The notes beneath the pieces are model-generated. The model did no database searches, was not told the origin of the DNA, and saw only the letters and a program-made list of their open reading frames with translations. From NCBI RefSeq assembly GCF_003574965.1, contig NZ_CP032317.1, forward strand, positions 310,001 to 374,000: a DNA stretch of 64,000 nt, read 5' to 3'. Positions 17,937 to 26,371 of this stretch are shown in pieces. The stretch is from Hymenobacter oligotrophus. GTDB taxonomy: Bacteria > Bacteroidota > Bacteroidia > Cytophagales > Hymenobacteraceae. The position numbers and the translations under genes are program-made. The stretch's first letter is position 1. Every line of letters begins with the position of its first letter.

Positions 17937-18830
17937 ATGCCTCAGGAAATAGAAAACTCCACGCCCGCTGCTGAGTTCAACGACAAACCCGGTGCCGCTG
18001 CCTCTGAGCCCGCCGCCCAGGCAGGCGCACCCGCCGCGCCCGAGCCCAGCGCCCCAGCCGCCCCCGACGAGCCAGCGCAGGCCGAAGCCGCACCCGCAGC
18101 CGATGCGCCCGACGCCGAACCCCCGCACGAAGCAGTGGAGGACAAGCTCGACATTATTTTTGAGGGGCTGCGCCAGAAGTCGACGGCCAAGCAGGCCATT
18201 TTCCGCAACACCCAGGCCGCTTTTGAGTGCCTGCGCACTGTTACGCAGGAGCTGGTGCTGGAGCTCACGCGGCGCATTGCCACCGTCGATTCGAGCGTGG
18301 TGATTGAGTACAAGCCCATCAACGAATTCGAGTTCCACATCCGGTTTTCGGGCGATTTGCTGGTGTTCGTGATGCACTCCAACATCATCACCTTCCCCGA
18401 CGATTTTCCGCTGTTCGGCTCGCGCTACGTTACCGACGATTTCCGCCGGCGCTTTTTCGGGCACATTATGGCCTACAACTTCATGGCCGACTCGATAAAG
18501 TACCAGCGCATGAACGACCCCGGCTACTTGGTGGGCCGCTTGCTCGTCAACATCGAAAATCACTACTACATCGAGGGCGCCAAGCAACTCGAAATGCCCG
18601 AAAACGACATGGAGCACAACGTCATCAACGAAGACGCGATGCGCCTGTACGTGGAAAGCGCCATGATTGCCGCCGTCAACAACGACCTGATGGCCCCGTC
18701 AATTCAGGACATCCAAAAGATTTCCGTGAAGCAGAAGCTGGAAAACCAGCAAGTAAGCCGCGGCAGCAAGGTCGGCTTCAACTTCCGCAACGAGCAGCGC
18801 CACCACGGCTACGACGGCCTGATTTATTGA
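17937..18830 (+). CDS. Conserved protein of unknown function with Ala/Pro/Glu-rich N-terminus
   Basis: A 297 aa protein I do not recognise. Residues 1-65 are low-complexity Ala/Pro/Glu and probably disordered. From about 70 on there is a well-structured domain (DKLDIIFEGLRQKSTAKQAI, then a long helix QAAFECLRTVTQELVLELT, then FEFHIRFSGDLLVFVMHSNI). The C-terminal part ends in NFRNEQRHHGYDGLIY. No signal peptide, membrane segment or catalytic motif is seen. It appears monocistronic. Confidence 0.8.
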   Translation: MPQEIENSTPAAEFNDKPGAAASEPAAQAGAPAAPEPSAPAAPDEPAQAEAAPAADAPDAEPPHEAVEDKLDIIFEGLRQKSTAKQAIFRNTQAAFECLRTVTQELVLELTRRIATVDSSVVIEYKPINEFEFHIRFSGDLLVFVMHSNIITFPDDFPLFGSRYVTDDFRRRFFGHIMAYNFMADSIKYQRMNDPGYLVGRLLVNIENHYYIEGAKQLEMPENDMEHNVINEDAMRLYVESAMIAAVNNDLMAPSIQDIQKISVKQKLENQQVSRGSKVGFNFRNEQRHHGYDGLIY

Positions 18831-18854
18831 GCGTCCACTTCTAGGTCAATCAGT

Positions 18855-18970
18855 CTGTCATCCTGAGCCAAAGCGAAGGACCTTATCACGCGAGAACGAA
18901 AATCGTAACAACGACTCGTTCAGCGGCGATAAGGTCCTTCTCTTTGCGGACGCTAGATAAAGGATGACAG
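18855..18970. repeat. REP/MITE-like inverted repeat, family B-like copy
   Basis: Ends CTGTCATCCT and AGGATGACAG are exact inverted repeats, and an inner AAGGACCTTATC / GATAAGGTCCTT pair makes a second stem. The phrases GTCATCCTGAGC and AAGGACCTT recur near 36655-36695. It lies between the convergent 17937 gene and trpS and may also end their transcripts. Confidence 0.7.
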
Positions 18971-18999
18971 TTGGCGACAGATGCCAAGCGAGGCAAGAA

Positions 19000-19977
19000 C
19001 TACCTAGGCGAGTAGCCCACCCGCTCACGCACTTTGTTAAGCACAGTAGTGCCGTAGGCTTGCGCCTTGCGGGCGCCTTCGGCCAGGCGCTGGTCGAGCT
19101 CGGGCAGGTTATTCATGTAGTAATTAAACAGCTCGCGCTCTTGGGCAAAGCGCGTGCGAATCACCTCGTACAGCGCTTGCTTGGCGTGGCCGTAGCCGTA
19201 GCCGCCGCGCAGGTAATTCTGGCGCATTTCTTCGGTTTGCTCGGGCGTGGCCAGCAGCGCGAACAGCTTGAAGGTGGTATCGTTATCGGGGTTTTTGGGC
19301 GCCTCCAGCGGGGTGCTGTCCGATACGATGCCGCGGATGTTTTTCAGCAAGGCTTTGTCGTCGAGGAAGATGTCGATGATGTTGCCGTACGACTTGCTCA
19401 TCTTCTGCCCGTCGAGGCCCGGGATGGTCTGGATCTGCTCATCCACGCGGGCTTCAGGCAGCACAAAGGTTTCGCCGTAGCGGCTGTTGAAGGCCGCAGC
19501 AATGTCGCGCGTAATCTCGAGGTGCTGAATCTGGTCTTTGCCCACGGGCACAAACTCTGCGTCGTAGAGCAGGATGTCGGCGGCCATGAGCACGGGGTAG
19601 GTAAACAGGCCCGCATTCACATCAGCGAGGCGCCCCGATTTGTCCTTGAACGAGTGCGCGTTGGCCAGCATCGGGTACGGCGTCAGGCACGAGAGGTACC
19701 ACGTCAGCTCCGTTACCTGCGGCACATCCGACTGGCGGTAAAACATGTTCTTCTCCGTGTCGAAACCGCAGGCCAGCCACGCGGCGGCCACGGCATAGGT
19801 GTTCTGGCGAAGCAAGTCGGCATCGCGCACGGTCGTGAGCGAGTGCATGTCAGCAATGAACAGCAGCGACTCGTTGCGGCTGTCTTTCGACAGCTCGATG
19901 GCGGGCAGAATGGCGCCGAGCAAGTTGCCTAGGTGCGGGCGGCCGGTGCTCTGAATGCCGGTAAGGATGCGGGACAT
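19000..19977 (-). CDS. trpS: Tryptophanyl-tRNA synthetase
   Basis: Charges tRNA-Trp. The 325 aa length is normal for bacterial TrpRS. Class I motifs are STGRPHLGN (10-18, the HIGH equivalent) and KMSKS near residues 193-197. DMHSLTT, AADILLYDAEFVPVGKDQ and HLEITRDIA are typical active-site segments. ATG start at 19977. The unknown secreted protein gene upstream ends 18 bases before it, so they could share a transcript. Confidence 0.96.
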   Translation of the reverse strand: MSRILTGIQSTGRPHLGNLLGAILPAIELSKDSRNESLLFIADMHSLTTVRDADLLRQNTYAVAAAWLACGFDTEKNMFYRQSDVPQVTELTWYLSCLTPYPMLANAHSFKDKSGRLADVNAGLFTYPVLMAADILLYDAEFVPVGKDQIQHLEITRDIAAAFNSRYGETFVLPEARVDEQIQTIPGLDGQKMSKSYGNIIDIFLDDKALLKNIRGIVSDSTPLEAPKNPDNDTTFKLFALLATPEQTEEMRQNYLRGGYGYGHAKQALYEVIRTRFAQERELFNYYMNNLPELDQRLAEGARKAQAYGTTVLNKVRERVGYSPR

Positions 19978-19994
19978 ATAAAATGGTTACGACC

Positions 19995-20642
19995 CTAGGG
20001 GCGCGAAGAAGTTGGGTTAGGAACGGATTGGTATGGTTGATTGGTGTTGAATGCTTGGATAACTGCACGCAGATTGCCTTCAGTTATGCGGCTTTGCTGA
20101 ACCAACTCAACCAAATCTGGCCGAGCCGCAAGGTGCAGAGCCAGTACTTCTCGAAATCGACCGTTGCCCCATTGCGTGCCTACTGGCAGTACCGTGGCAA
20201 CGTAGCTCGCAGGTGATTGTAGCAAGTAAATGTGGCGACGTGTAAAGGAAGTGCCCGGGTATTTCGGATCAAGCATAACTTCATCCTGTTCCTTGTACTC
20301 GTAGCGCATCAGCATAATGCGGCCGCTGTCGAGCACCGGGATAAAAGCCTTCGTAACGACGCCGCCTGTCATCAGTTTGGTACCGATTCTGAAGCTACCA
20401 GCTGTCTGATAGCCTTGTTTACCAATGCGGACATATTGTACTTCTTCCGGCGTAAGCTCACGTGTTTTGCCTTCGGGGCTACGAACCAACAGCAACTGCT
20501 TTTTCTCTTGCAATTTCAGCTGCGCTGGGTAGCTGATACGCGGATCCTTACCTAGAATATACATTCCTGGCTCGAACCGAGTGAATTGCGCCAAAAGCAC
20601 CTGTGGCAATAGCAACAGAAGTAAGATGAAATAAGACCTCAT
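19995..20642 (-). CDS. Secreted protein of unknown function
   Basis: A 215 aa protein starting at ATG 20642 with signal peptide MRSYFILLLLLLPQVLLAQ. The mature part is soluble, with EKKQLLLVRSPEGKTRELTPEEVQYVRIG suggesting a beta-rich domain and a C-terminal helical region. I do not recognise the family. It lies between yhhQ and trpS on the same strand; base composition here is somewhat less GC-rich than in its neighbours. Confidence 0.7.
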   Translation of the reverse strand: MRSYFILLLLLLPQVLLAQFTRFEPGMYILGKDPRISYPAQLKLQEKKQLLLVRSPEGKTRELTPEEVQYVRIGKQGYQTAGSFRIGTKLMTGGVVTKAFIPVLDSGRIMLMRYEYKEQDEVMLDPKYPGTSFTRRHIYLLQSPASYVATVLPVGTQWGNGRFREVLALHLAARPDLVELVQQSRITEGNLRAVIQAFNTNQPYQSVPNPTSSRP

Positions 20643-20664
20643 TAATTCGGACGGATTCATGCGC

Positions 20665-21426
20665 CTACACGCTCACATTCGCCTCGGCTTCCTGCTGCAG
20701 CTCCACCGTTTCCTGCTTCCCTAGGTAACGGTCGATGAGGGCGTGGGCGAGGTAGAGCACGGGCGTGAGCAGAATGGCGGCTGCGAATTTATACCAGTAG
20801 TTGGTGTTGGCCACGCTCAGTACCTGCTCGAAGCTCCAGTTACCGAAAACGTAAAAAGCTACAAACAGCACCACAAACGAATCGACGAGCTGCGACACGA
20901 GCGTGGAGCCGGTGGCGCGCAGCCAGATGAGTCGGTTGCGTGTGATGCGGCGCAGCGTCTGGAACACCGTGGCGTCGAGAATCTGGCCGACCACGAAGGC
21001 TACAATGGACCCGATGATGATGTTGCCGCCCTGCCGGAAAATGCTCTGGTAAGCGAAGTCGATGTTGAAGGGCCGGCCTAGGTCGTCGGTTTTGTTGACA
21101 TCGAGCCAGAAGGCCGCCGGGGGCAGTTTGGTGGTGGCGTAGATGATACCGAACGCGTACAAAATGAGCCCGGCCGTGAGCAGGCTCACGCGCAGCACGC
21201 CTTTGGGCCCGAAGTATTCGTTGAGGATATCGGTGGTAACGAACACCACCGGCCAAATGAGCACGCCGGCCGTGAGGTTGCCGGGCAGGCCCATCAGCTC
21301 GTCGACGGAGAAAATCTTGACCCCAATGATTTCGGCGAGCAGCGCATTCACCAGAAAAATGGCGCTCAGAACAAGGTATAGCTGCTGCTTTTTGTGCGCA
21401 AACGATGGGGTAGCGGTGCTGCTCAT
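20665..21426 (-). CDS. yhhQ: Queuosine precursor transporter, YhhQ/VUT family
   Basis: Inner-membrane importer of queuosine precursors (queuine or preQ0/preQ1) by family. 253 aa with about six hydrophobic helices. Family features include LLAEIIGVKIFSV, VVFVTTDILNEYFG, GQILDATVFQTLR and STLVSQLVDSFVV. TTACTTTGC lies 12 bases before the ATG and may be a -7 element, which would give a very short leader. Confidence 0.88.
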   Translation of the reverse strand: MSSTATPSFAHKKQQLYLVLSAIFLVNALLAEIIGVKIFSVDELMGLPGNLTAGVLIWPVVFVTTDILNEYFGPKGVLRVSLLTAGLILYAFGIIYATTKLPPAAFWLDVNKTDDLGRPFNIDFAYQSIFRQGGNIIIGSIVAFVVGQILDATVFQTLRRITRNRLIWLRATGSTLVSQLVDSFVVLFVAFYVFGNWSFEQVLSVANTNYWYKFAAAILLTPVLYLAHALIDRYLGKQETVELQQEAEANVSV

Positions 21427-21620
21427 GGCGCAAAGTAAGGTGCCCGCCGGCAGTTACAAGTACTGAAGGGTAGCCACGCCGGACAAACAAGCAAAACCAA
21501 GTGCTGCCAGCAGCCGCTTTAGGGTGGCTGACCTAGGGCTTTGCAGCAACAAAGCGCAGGCGGCGGCGGGGCAAGTGGGCGGTTAGCAAAAATGTGGCCT
21601 TGCGCTCAACCTGCGGCCAT

Positions 21621-22532
21621 TTATACTGCCACGGTTAGGCCTTCGAGGGCCAGCTGGGTGTTGTCGAACTCGCGTTTGGCCTCGGTGAGAAGGGGCTGCA
21701 AATCGCGGTAGCGCGACGAGAAATGCCCGATCAGCAGCTGTTTTACCTCGGCCAGGTGAGCCAGTTGGCCGGCTTGGCGGGCCGTGGAGTGGCCGGTTTG
21801 CTGCGCCCGCTCGAGCATTTCGTGCAGAAAAGTAGCCTCGTGATATAGCAAATCGGCGCCGCGCACCAACTCGGCCAAGTTTTCCTGAAATACGGTGTCG
21901 GCGCAGTAGGCGTAGGTGCGGGGCGGGGGCGGGGCCACGGTTGCGTCGGCATGGCGCACGAGCACGTGGCCGGCTTCGTCGTGCACATCCTGGCCACGCG
22001 TGAGGGCTTGCAGCTGATCGGGCGAGAGGCCGGCCGGCAGGTTTTCCCTGATGAGGCGGCGGCGGCGGGGCTGCTCCCGAAACAGGTAGCCGCAGCACGG
22101 AATGCGGTGGCGCATGGGCAGCGTGTACACCTGCACCGCGGCGTCCTCACAAATAAGCTGGTGGCGCTCGGTATCCACGGGCGTAAACTCCACGTCGAAG
22201 CCCAAGGGCGTGCCCGAGCAGCGCAGTTGGGTGGTAATAATCTCGTCGAGCCCGGCGGGGCCGTAGAGGTGCAGCGGCTCGTGGCGGCCTTGCAAATGCA
22301 GCGTGCCCAGCAGCCCGAACAGCCCGAAGAAATGGTCGCCGTGCAGGTGCGAGATAAAGATGCGGTTGATGCGCCCGAAACGAATGCGCTGCTCGATGAG
22401 GCGCTCCTGGGTGGACTCGCCGCAGTCGATCAGGTAAAGCTCGCGGCCTACCGTGAGCACTTGGGCCGTGTGGTGGCGGCCCAACATGGGCGTGGCCGAA
22501 GCGCTACCGAGAATCGTTAACTCGAACTCCAA
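21621..22532 (-). CDS. rnz: Ribonuclease Z
   Basis: Zinc-dependent endonuclease that trims the 3' ends of tRNA precursors. The 303 aa protein has the metallo-beta-lactamase core motif SHLHGDHFFG, the downstream His in LPMRHRIPCCGY, Asp in YCADT, the HEATF motif and the final His in GHFSSRY. The apparent start is TTG at 22532 (MEFELTILGSASATP). It lies 137 bp after the STAS gene on the same strand, a pairing I recall from related genomes. Confidence 0.93.
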   Translation of the reverse strand: MEFELTILGSASATPMLGRHHTAQVLTVGRELYLIDCGESTQERLIEQRIRFGRINRIFISHLHGDHFFGLFGLLGTLHLQGRHEPLHLYGPAGLDEIITTQLRCSGTPLGFDVEFTPVDTERHQLICEDAAVQVYTLPMRHRIPCCGYLFREQPRRRRLIRENLPAGLSPDQLQALTRGQDVHDEAGHVLVRHADATVAPPPPRTYAYCADTVFQENLAELVRGADLLYHEATFLHEMLERAQQTGHSTARQAGQLAHLAEVKQLLIGHFSSRYRDLQPLLTEAKREFDNTQLALEGLTVAV

Positions 22533-22669
22533 AATAGTTGCCAGTTGTCAGTTGGGAGTTGCCAGACGCGGCATTAGTGCATGGACGGCCGCAAAACGAA
22601 GAAGGTTGTCAGCTGTCAGCTTCGAGCACTGACAACCGACAACCTTCAAGACTGACAACCAAACGAAAA
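22533..22669. repeat. Short GTTGTCAG-type repeats and hairpin
   Basis: The spacer is built from variants of GTTGTCAGT and its complement. GAAGGTTGTC (22601-22610) pairs with GACAACCTTC (22638-22647), with further pairing inside. It may end the STAS transcript or be a small repeat element. Confidence 0.5.
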
Positions 22670-23044
22670 CTATTCTTTGTTGGTGAGGTCGCGCTCGATG
22701 GCGTGCAGGAAAATGCGGTCGATGCCTTCTTCCACGGTGGGCAGAATGTGCAGTACCGATTCCAGCTTGGAGATGGTGATGAGCTTCATCACGTGATCTT
22801 GCAGGCCGGTGAGTACCAGCAGGCCGCCCGTGGAGTTGCAAAGGCGGTTGGCAATCAGGATGGAGCTGAGTCCCGACGAATCGGTGTACTTCACATTTTG
22901 AAGGTCGAGGATCAGGTTGTTGATGCCTTCGGCGTTGAGCTTCACGAACTCCGATTTCAGGTCGGGCGCGACGGTGGTGTCGAGCTTTTTCTCGTCAATC
23001 GTGATAATCGTGTAGTTCTCTTTTTTATCAATGGAGTACTTCAT
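22670..23044 (-). CDS. STAS-domain anti-sigma factor antagonist
   Basis: A 124 aa single STAS domain of the SpoIIAA/RsbV type, which binds a partner-switching kinase and is released by phosphorylation. KYTDSSGLSSI holds the phosphorylatable Ser, and LNNLILDLQNV-like INNLILDLQNV is the preceding strand. No RsbW/SpoIIAB kinase or PP2C phosphatase lies nearby, so its partner is encoded elsewhere. ATG start at 23044. Confidence 0.9.
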   Translation of the reverse strand: MKYSIDKKENYTIITIDEKKLDTTVAPDLKSEFVKLNAEGINNLILDLQNVKYTDSSGLSSILIANRLCNSTGGLLVLTGLQDHVMKLITISKLESVLHILPTVEEGIDRIFLHAIERDLTNKE

Positions 23045-23142
23045 ACGGGACGTCTTCGGTAGTACGTGGGAGTTGCGAAGGTAGTAAAAAAATGAATGTC
23101 TGAATCTAAGAGAAATCAGCCATTAATTCATGCGCAGAAGAA

Positions 23143-23964
23143 TTAACGCCCCAGAAAAGCAAACGTGAGCGAGGCCCAGGTGCTTTGCCAATCGGCTTCG
23201 GCGGGGGTGGGGTAAGGCTCCATGCGCACGGTGCTCAGCAGCACGTCGGCGGGTTGGAGTAGGCGTAACAGCGTGCGGCCATTATTGTTGGTGCGCAGGG
23301 TAAAATGTTGGGTGGCGCCGCCGGCGTGGGGCCGCAGCCAAGCTTGCAGCGTTTGGCCGGCCACGGGGCGGCCGGCAGCCAGCACCACTACCGTGAGGGC
23401 GCTGCCGGGGCGCAGCGTGTACGGGTTTTGTTCCAAAAGGATTTCGAGCGGGTGCCCTAAGTGCCGCCGCCAGGTGGTGTCGGTGGGGGCAGCGGCCCCG
23501 GCCAGGATAAGTGTTTTGGCGCAACGGCGGTACAGCTCGCGGGCTGGCGCGGCGGTTTGGTGGCGGCGCTGCCGCAGGGCCAGCACGTCGGCAAGGCCTG
23601 CTTCGCGCAGGTAGTCGGTAAACTGCGGGCCCGTCATGCCGATGGCGGCGTTGTTGGTGCGCAAGGCCAGCAGGTGCGTGCCGGGTTGCTCGAGCAACAC
23701 GCTGGTTTGCAGGGTATCGGCAAGGCGGGCTTGGACGGTGAGGTTGCGCAACGTGCCGCCCGGCTGCAGGTGCACCAACTCCTCGAGGCGCTGGCTGTTG
23801 CCAGCCCACCGCCTTCCCTGGAACTGCTGGCCCACCCAGCGCCCTAGGTGCACGCGGCTGCCCGGCGCCACGGCAAAGCGCACGGGCTGTAGCCAAAACT
23901 CTTGCGCCGCAGCGCTGAGAGTTATCAGCAAGGCCGAAACCAGCAGAACACGGTGGGCGAGCAT
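23143..23964 (-). CDS. DUF4198-like secreted protein
   Basis: A 273 aa exported protein from ATG 23964, with a signal peptide ending near SAAAQ. The mature start EFWLQPVRFAVAPGSRV and the later TLRPGSALTVVVLAAGRPVAGQTL, an Ig-like strand pair, match the DUF4198 proteins, some of which sit near metal or TonB uptake genes. The C-terminus ends WASLTFAFLGR. No metal transport genes are adjacent. Role unknown. Confidence 0.75.
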   Translation of the reverse strand: MLAHRVLLVSALLITLSAAAQEFWLQPVRFAVAPGSRVHLGRWVGQQFQGRRWAGNSQRLEELVHLQPGGTLRNLTVQARLADTLQTSVLLEQPGTHLLALRTNNAAIGMTGPQFTDYLREAGLADVLALRQRRHQTAAPARELYRRCAKTLILAGAAAPTDTTWRRHLGHPLEILLEQNPYTLRPGSALTVVVLAAGRPVAGQTLQAWLRPHAGGATQHFTLRTNNNGRTLLRLLQPADVLLSTVRMEPYPTPAEADWQSTWASLTFAFLGR

Positions 23965-24215
23965 CAAGCAAAGATCGGCGAAACTCCAATAGATTGGAGG
24001 AGCAGGTACTGCTGCCCTCGCAGCGCGTTTCGAAACTGCGGCAGCCCGCGCTGCGGCCTCAGCAAACCCAAAATCGGTAGGCCTTGCAGCGTCTTGCCGC
24101 TGCGGCTTACAATGGCGGCTGCTGACCGCGCAACGCCCAAGCTTACTTGACGGACCTGACGAGTAACTTGATGGTGAGCACGCTCGACAGCCACTTAACT
24201 ATTGGTGTAAAGAGC
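23965..24215. other. Intergenic region between DUF4198 gene and glycogen synthase terminator
   Basis: No gene is supported in these 251 bp. It holds the upstream region of the DUF4198 gene; I see no clear promoter, repeat or RNA. Confidence 0.3.
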
Positions 24216-24250
24216 AAAAGGCCGCTGCCAGCAGTGGCAGCAGCCTTTTT
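24216..24250 (-). terminator. Terminator of glycogen synthase
   Basis: AAAAGGC-C-GCTGCCA pairs with TGGCAGC-A-GCCTTTT around GCAG, one mismatch in 15 bp. On the minus strand it follows the glycogen synthase stop and ends in CCTTTTGCTCTTT. Confidence 0.8.
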
Positions 24251-24269
24251 AGTGGCTAGGCACCTAGGG

Positions 24270-26114
24270 CTATTCGCGCTCCATGGCCAGGGCGTAAGCG
24301 CGGTCGTAGTACTGGCGCAGCTGGTGCCAGTCGAACTGCTCGGAAGAGCTTTCTACTTGGTTGCGCTGCGTAATCCGTTCGCGACGGTTCTGGATAACGA
24401 AGCGCCAGAGCATGTCGCAGAGCTCGTCGGCGGCCTCGTCGAAGCTGCGTTCTTTGCGGCGCACCACAAAAATGCCCTTCTGCTCGTGCTCGGGTACGTG
24501 TTGCTGCACGTAGTCGCCGAAGCCCGAGAGGTCGGAGGTAATGGCCGGCACGCCGCGGGCCACGCACTCGAGCGGGGTGTAGCCCCACGGCTCGTAGTAG
24601 CTCGGGAAAACCCCTAGGTGGCAGCCGCGCACAAACTGCCCGTACTCCATGCCAAACAGCGGCGAGGTGGGCGACACAAAATCGGGGTGGTACACCACCT
24701 TCACGCGGTCGTGGCGGTTGTTGACGAGGTTGGCCCGGCGCAGGAAGTCCAGTATTTCGTCGTTGTGGTCGTCGACGAGGTTGTGGGTAATAACCGGCGG
24801 CAGGCGCGAGGTTTTCCAGCTTTGCAAGGTGCGGCGGTAGCGCAGTTTCCAGTAGTCGTCGACGAGGTCGGAGAGGTTGGGCAGTTGGTACTCGGTGCTG
24901 CTGGCGGCTTGGTAAAACAGCCGCTCGCCCACTTGCTGCTCAATGGCACGGCAGGTGTCCTGCACCTCGTCGAGCATGGCGCGACTTTGCAGCACATCGG
25001 CGTTGATGCTGTGGTAGGGCCGTTTGGTGATGATGAACAACACCACCTGGCCCTCGAGCCCGCTTTGCTGAATGCGGTAGTTGAGCCGCGCCAGGGCCTC
25101 CAGCGTCAGGTCGAAGCCTTTGTTGTGGTACTCGTAGCGGCCCGAGGTAAACAGGTACAGCGTTTTGTCGAGGTCGAAGGAGTACGACTGAAAGAAGTGC
25201 GCCATCACGAACTCTTGGATGCGCTGTTTGTACTGCTGGTGCAGGTTTTGGAATTCGTGCAGGGCCACAAACCGCTCAATGTTCAGGCCGTTGGGCAGCA
25301 CGGCATCGGGGATGCGGTCGAGCAGGTAAATGCACTCGCGCACCGTTAACTCCGATACCGTGGTGAACACGTGCGCCCCGTGGGCAGCGGCGCGCTCCAT
25401 GCGCACGGCCGTTTCGATGTTGAAGTGGCGCGCTTCCCGCTCCCAATCCACGTACAGCAGGTGGTCGTAGAAGTTGGGGTCGTTCATGGCCAGGTAGCGG
25501 CCGAGCAGCGTGGCGTGGGTGGTAAACACCAGGTGCGCCTTGGTTTGCTCGCGGCGCAGGGCCGGTATGGCCGAGCCCACCATCCACTCGTGAAAGTGGG
25601 CCAGTAGCTGCAGGTTGGCTTCGGCTAGTTCGGCCTCGAGGGCTTGCACAAACAGCTTAGCCAAGTGCCCAAAGGCCGTTACCTGGTGCAGCAAATCGTC
25701 GTTGTCCTGCGACGGAATACCGTGCTGCTCCCACAGGTCGCTTTTCAGCTGATTTAGTTGCGGGTACGCCTGGTAGGGCGAAAGCAGCACCACGCGCGGC
25801 TTGCCCGTTACGAGCCAGTGACCGTAGCACACATCGAGGCCTTGCTGGCGCAGTTTCTTCACGGCGCGGGCAACGGGGTCGGCGTAGGCGGCGGCCATTT
25901 GCGTATCGGAAAGCGGCTCGAACTCGGCCTGCGCCGTTTGCGGAAAGTACGGGCCCACCAGGCAATACCGGTCGCCCCAGCCCTCCACGGTGGCCGGCAC
26001 CTTCGAGCGGATAACCGTGTAAATACCACCCACTTGGTTGCACACTTCCCAGGCTACTTCCACGAGCAGGGCACCGGGTACTACGGCTTCGGGGGCGGGC
26101 ATAGGAAACTGCAT
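24270..26114 (-). CDS. Glycogen synthase, eukaryote-type (GT3)
   Basis: Extends glycogen chains. The 614 aa protein (ATG 26114, MQFPMPAPEAVVPG) belongs to the GYS-like GT3 family rather than the bacterial GlgA GT5 family, shown by EVAWEVCNQVGGIYTVIRSK near the N-terminus. The C-terminal Rossmann domain has FPSYYEPWGYTPLECVARGVPAI with the E-x7-E catalytic pair, and SGRYEYHNKGFDLTLEAL. GT3 enzymes in animals use UDP-glucose; donor use here is not shown. The branching enzyme gene lies 257 bp upstream on the same strand. Confidence 0.92.
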   Translation of the reverse strand: MQFPMPAPEAVVPGALLVEVAWEVCNQVGGIYTVIRSKVPATVEGWGDRYCLVGPYFPQTAQAEFEPLSDTQMAAAYADPVARAVKKLRQQGLDVCYGHWLVTGKPRVVLLSPYQAYPQLNQLKSDLWEQHGIPSQDNDDLLHQVTAFGHLAKLFVQALEAELAEANLQLLAHFHEWMVGSAIPALRREQTKAHLVFTTHATLLGRYLAMNDPNFYDHLLYVDWEREARHFNIETAVRMERAAAHGAHVFTTVSELTVRECIYLLDRIPDAVLPNGLNIERFVALHEFQNLHQQYKQRIQEFVMAHFFQSYSFDLDKTLYLFTSGRYEYHNKGFDLTLEALARLNYRIQQSGLEGQVVLFIITKRPYHSINADVLQSRAMLDEVQDTCRAIEQQVGERLFYQAASSTEYQLPNLSDLVDDYWKLRYRRTLQSWKTSRLPPVITHNLVDDHNDEILDFLRRANLVNNRHDRVKVVYHPDFVSPTSPLFGMEYGQFVRGCHLGVFPSYYEPWGYTPLECVARGVPAITSDLSGFGDYVQQHVPEHEQKGIFVVRRKERSFDEAADELCDMLWRFVIQNRRERITQRNQVESSSEQFDWHQLRQYYDRAYALAMERE

Positions 26115-26371
26115 AAAGTGGCTGGATTTGGGGAGTCGGCGGAAATATAGTTGCGGTTGGCCCTGCAACAACCGCTGATTACGCACACAACGCCAGAAAG
26201 GAACCCCGCGCTTTTTAGGTAGCTGATTATCAGCAGCACATGTTGGGGCACAAACGCATGCATGCCAGTGCGGTACGTGGCAACAGCAGCGGGTCCGCTT
26301 AACCTCTGTTAGGCCGACCCGCTGGGGTAAGTTTCAGTAGGTGCCTAAGTGCCGTAGCAACACCGCGCACC

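Noticed and set aside
18964-19932. Plus-strand open frame opposite trpS
   Set aside because: TrpRS motifs fix the coding strand; the antisense frame has no recognisable feature.
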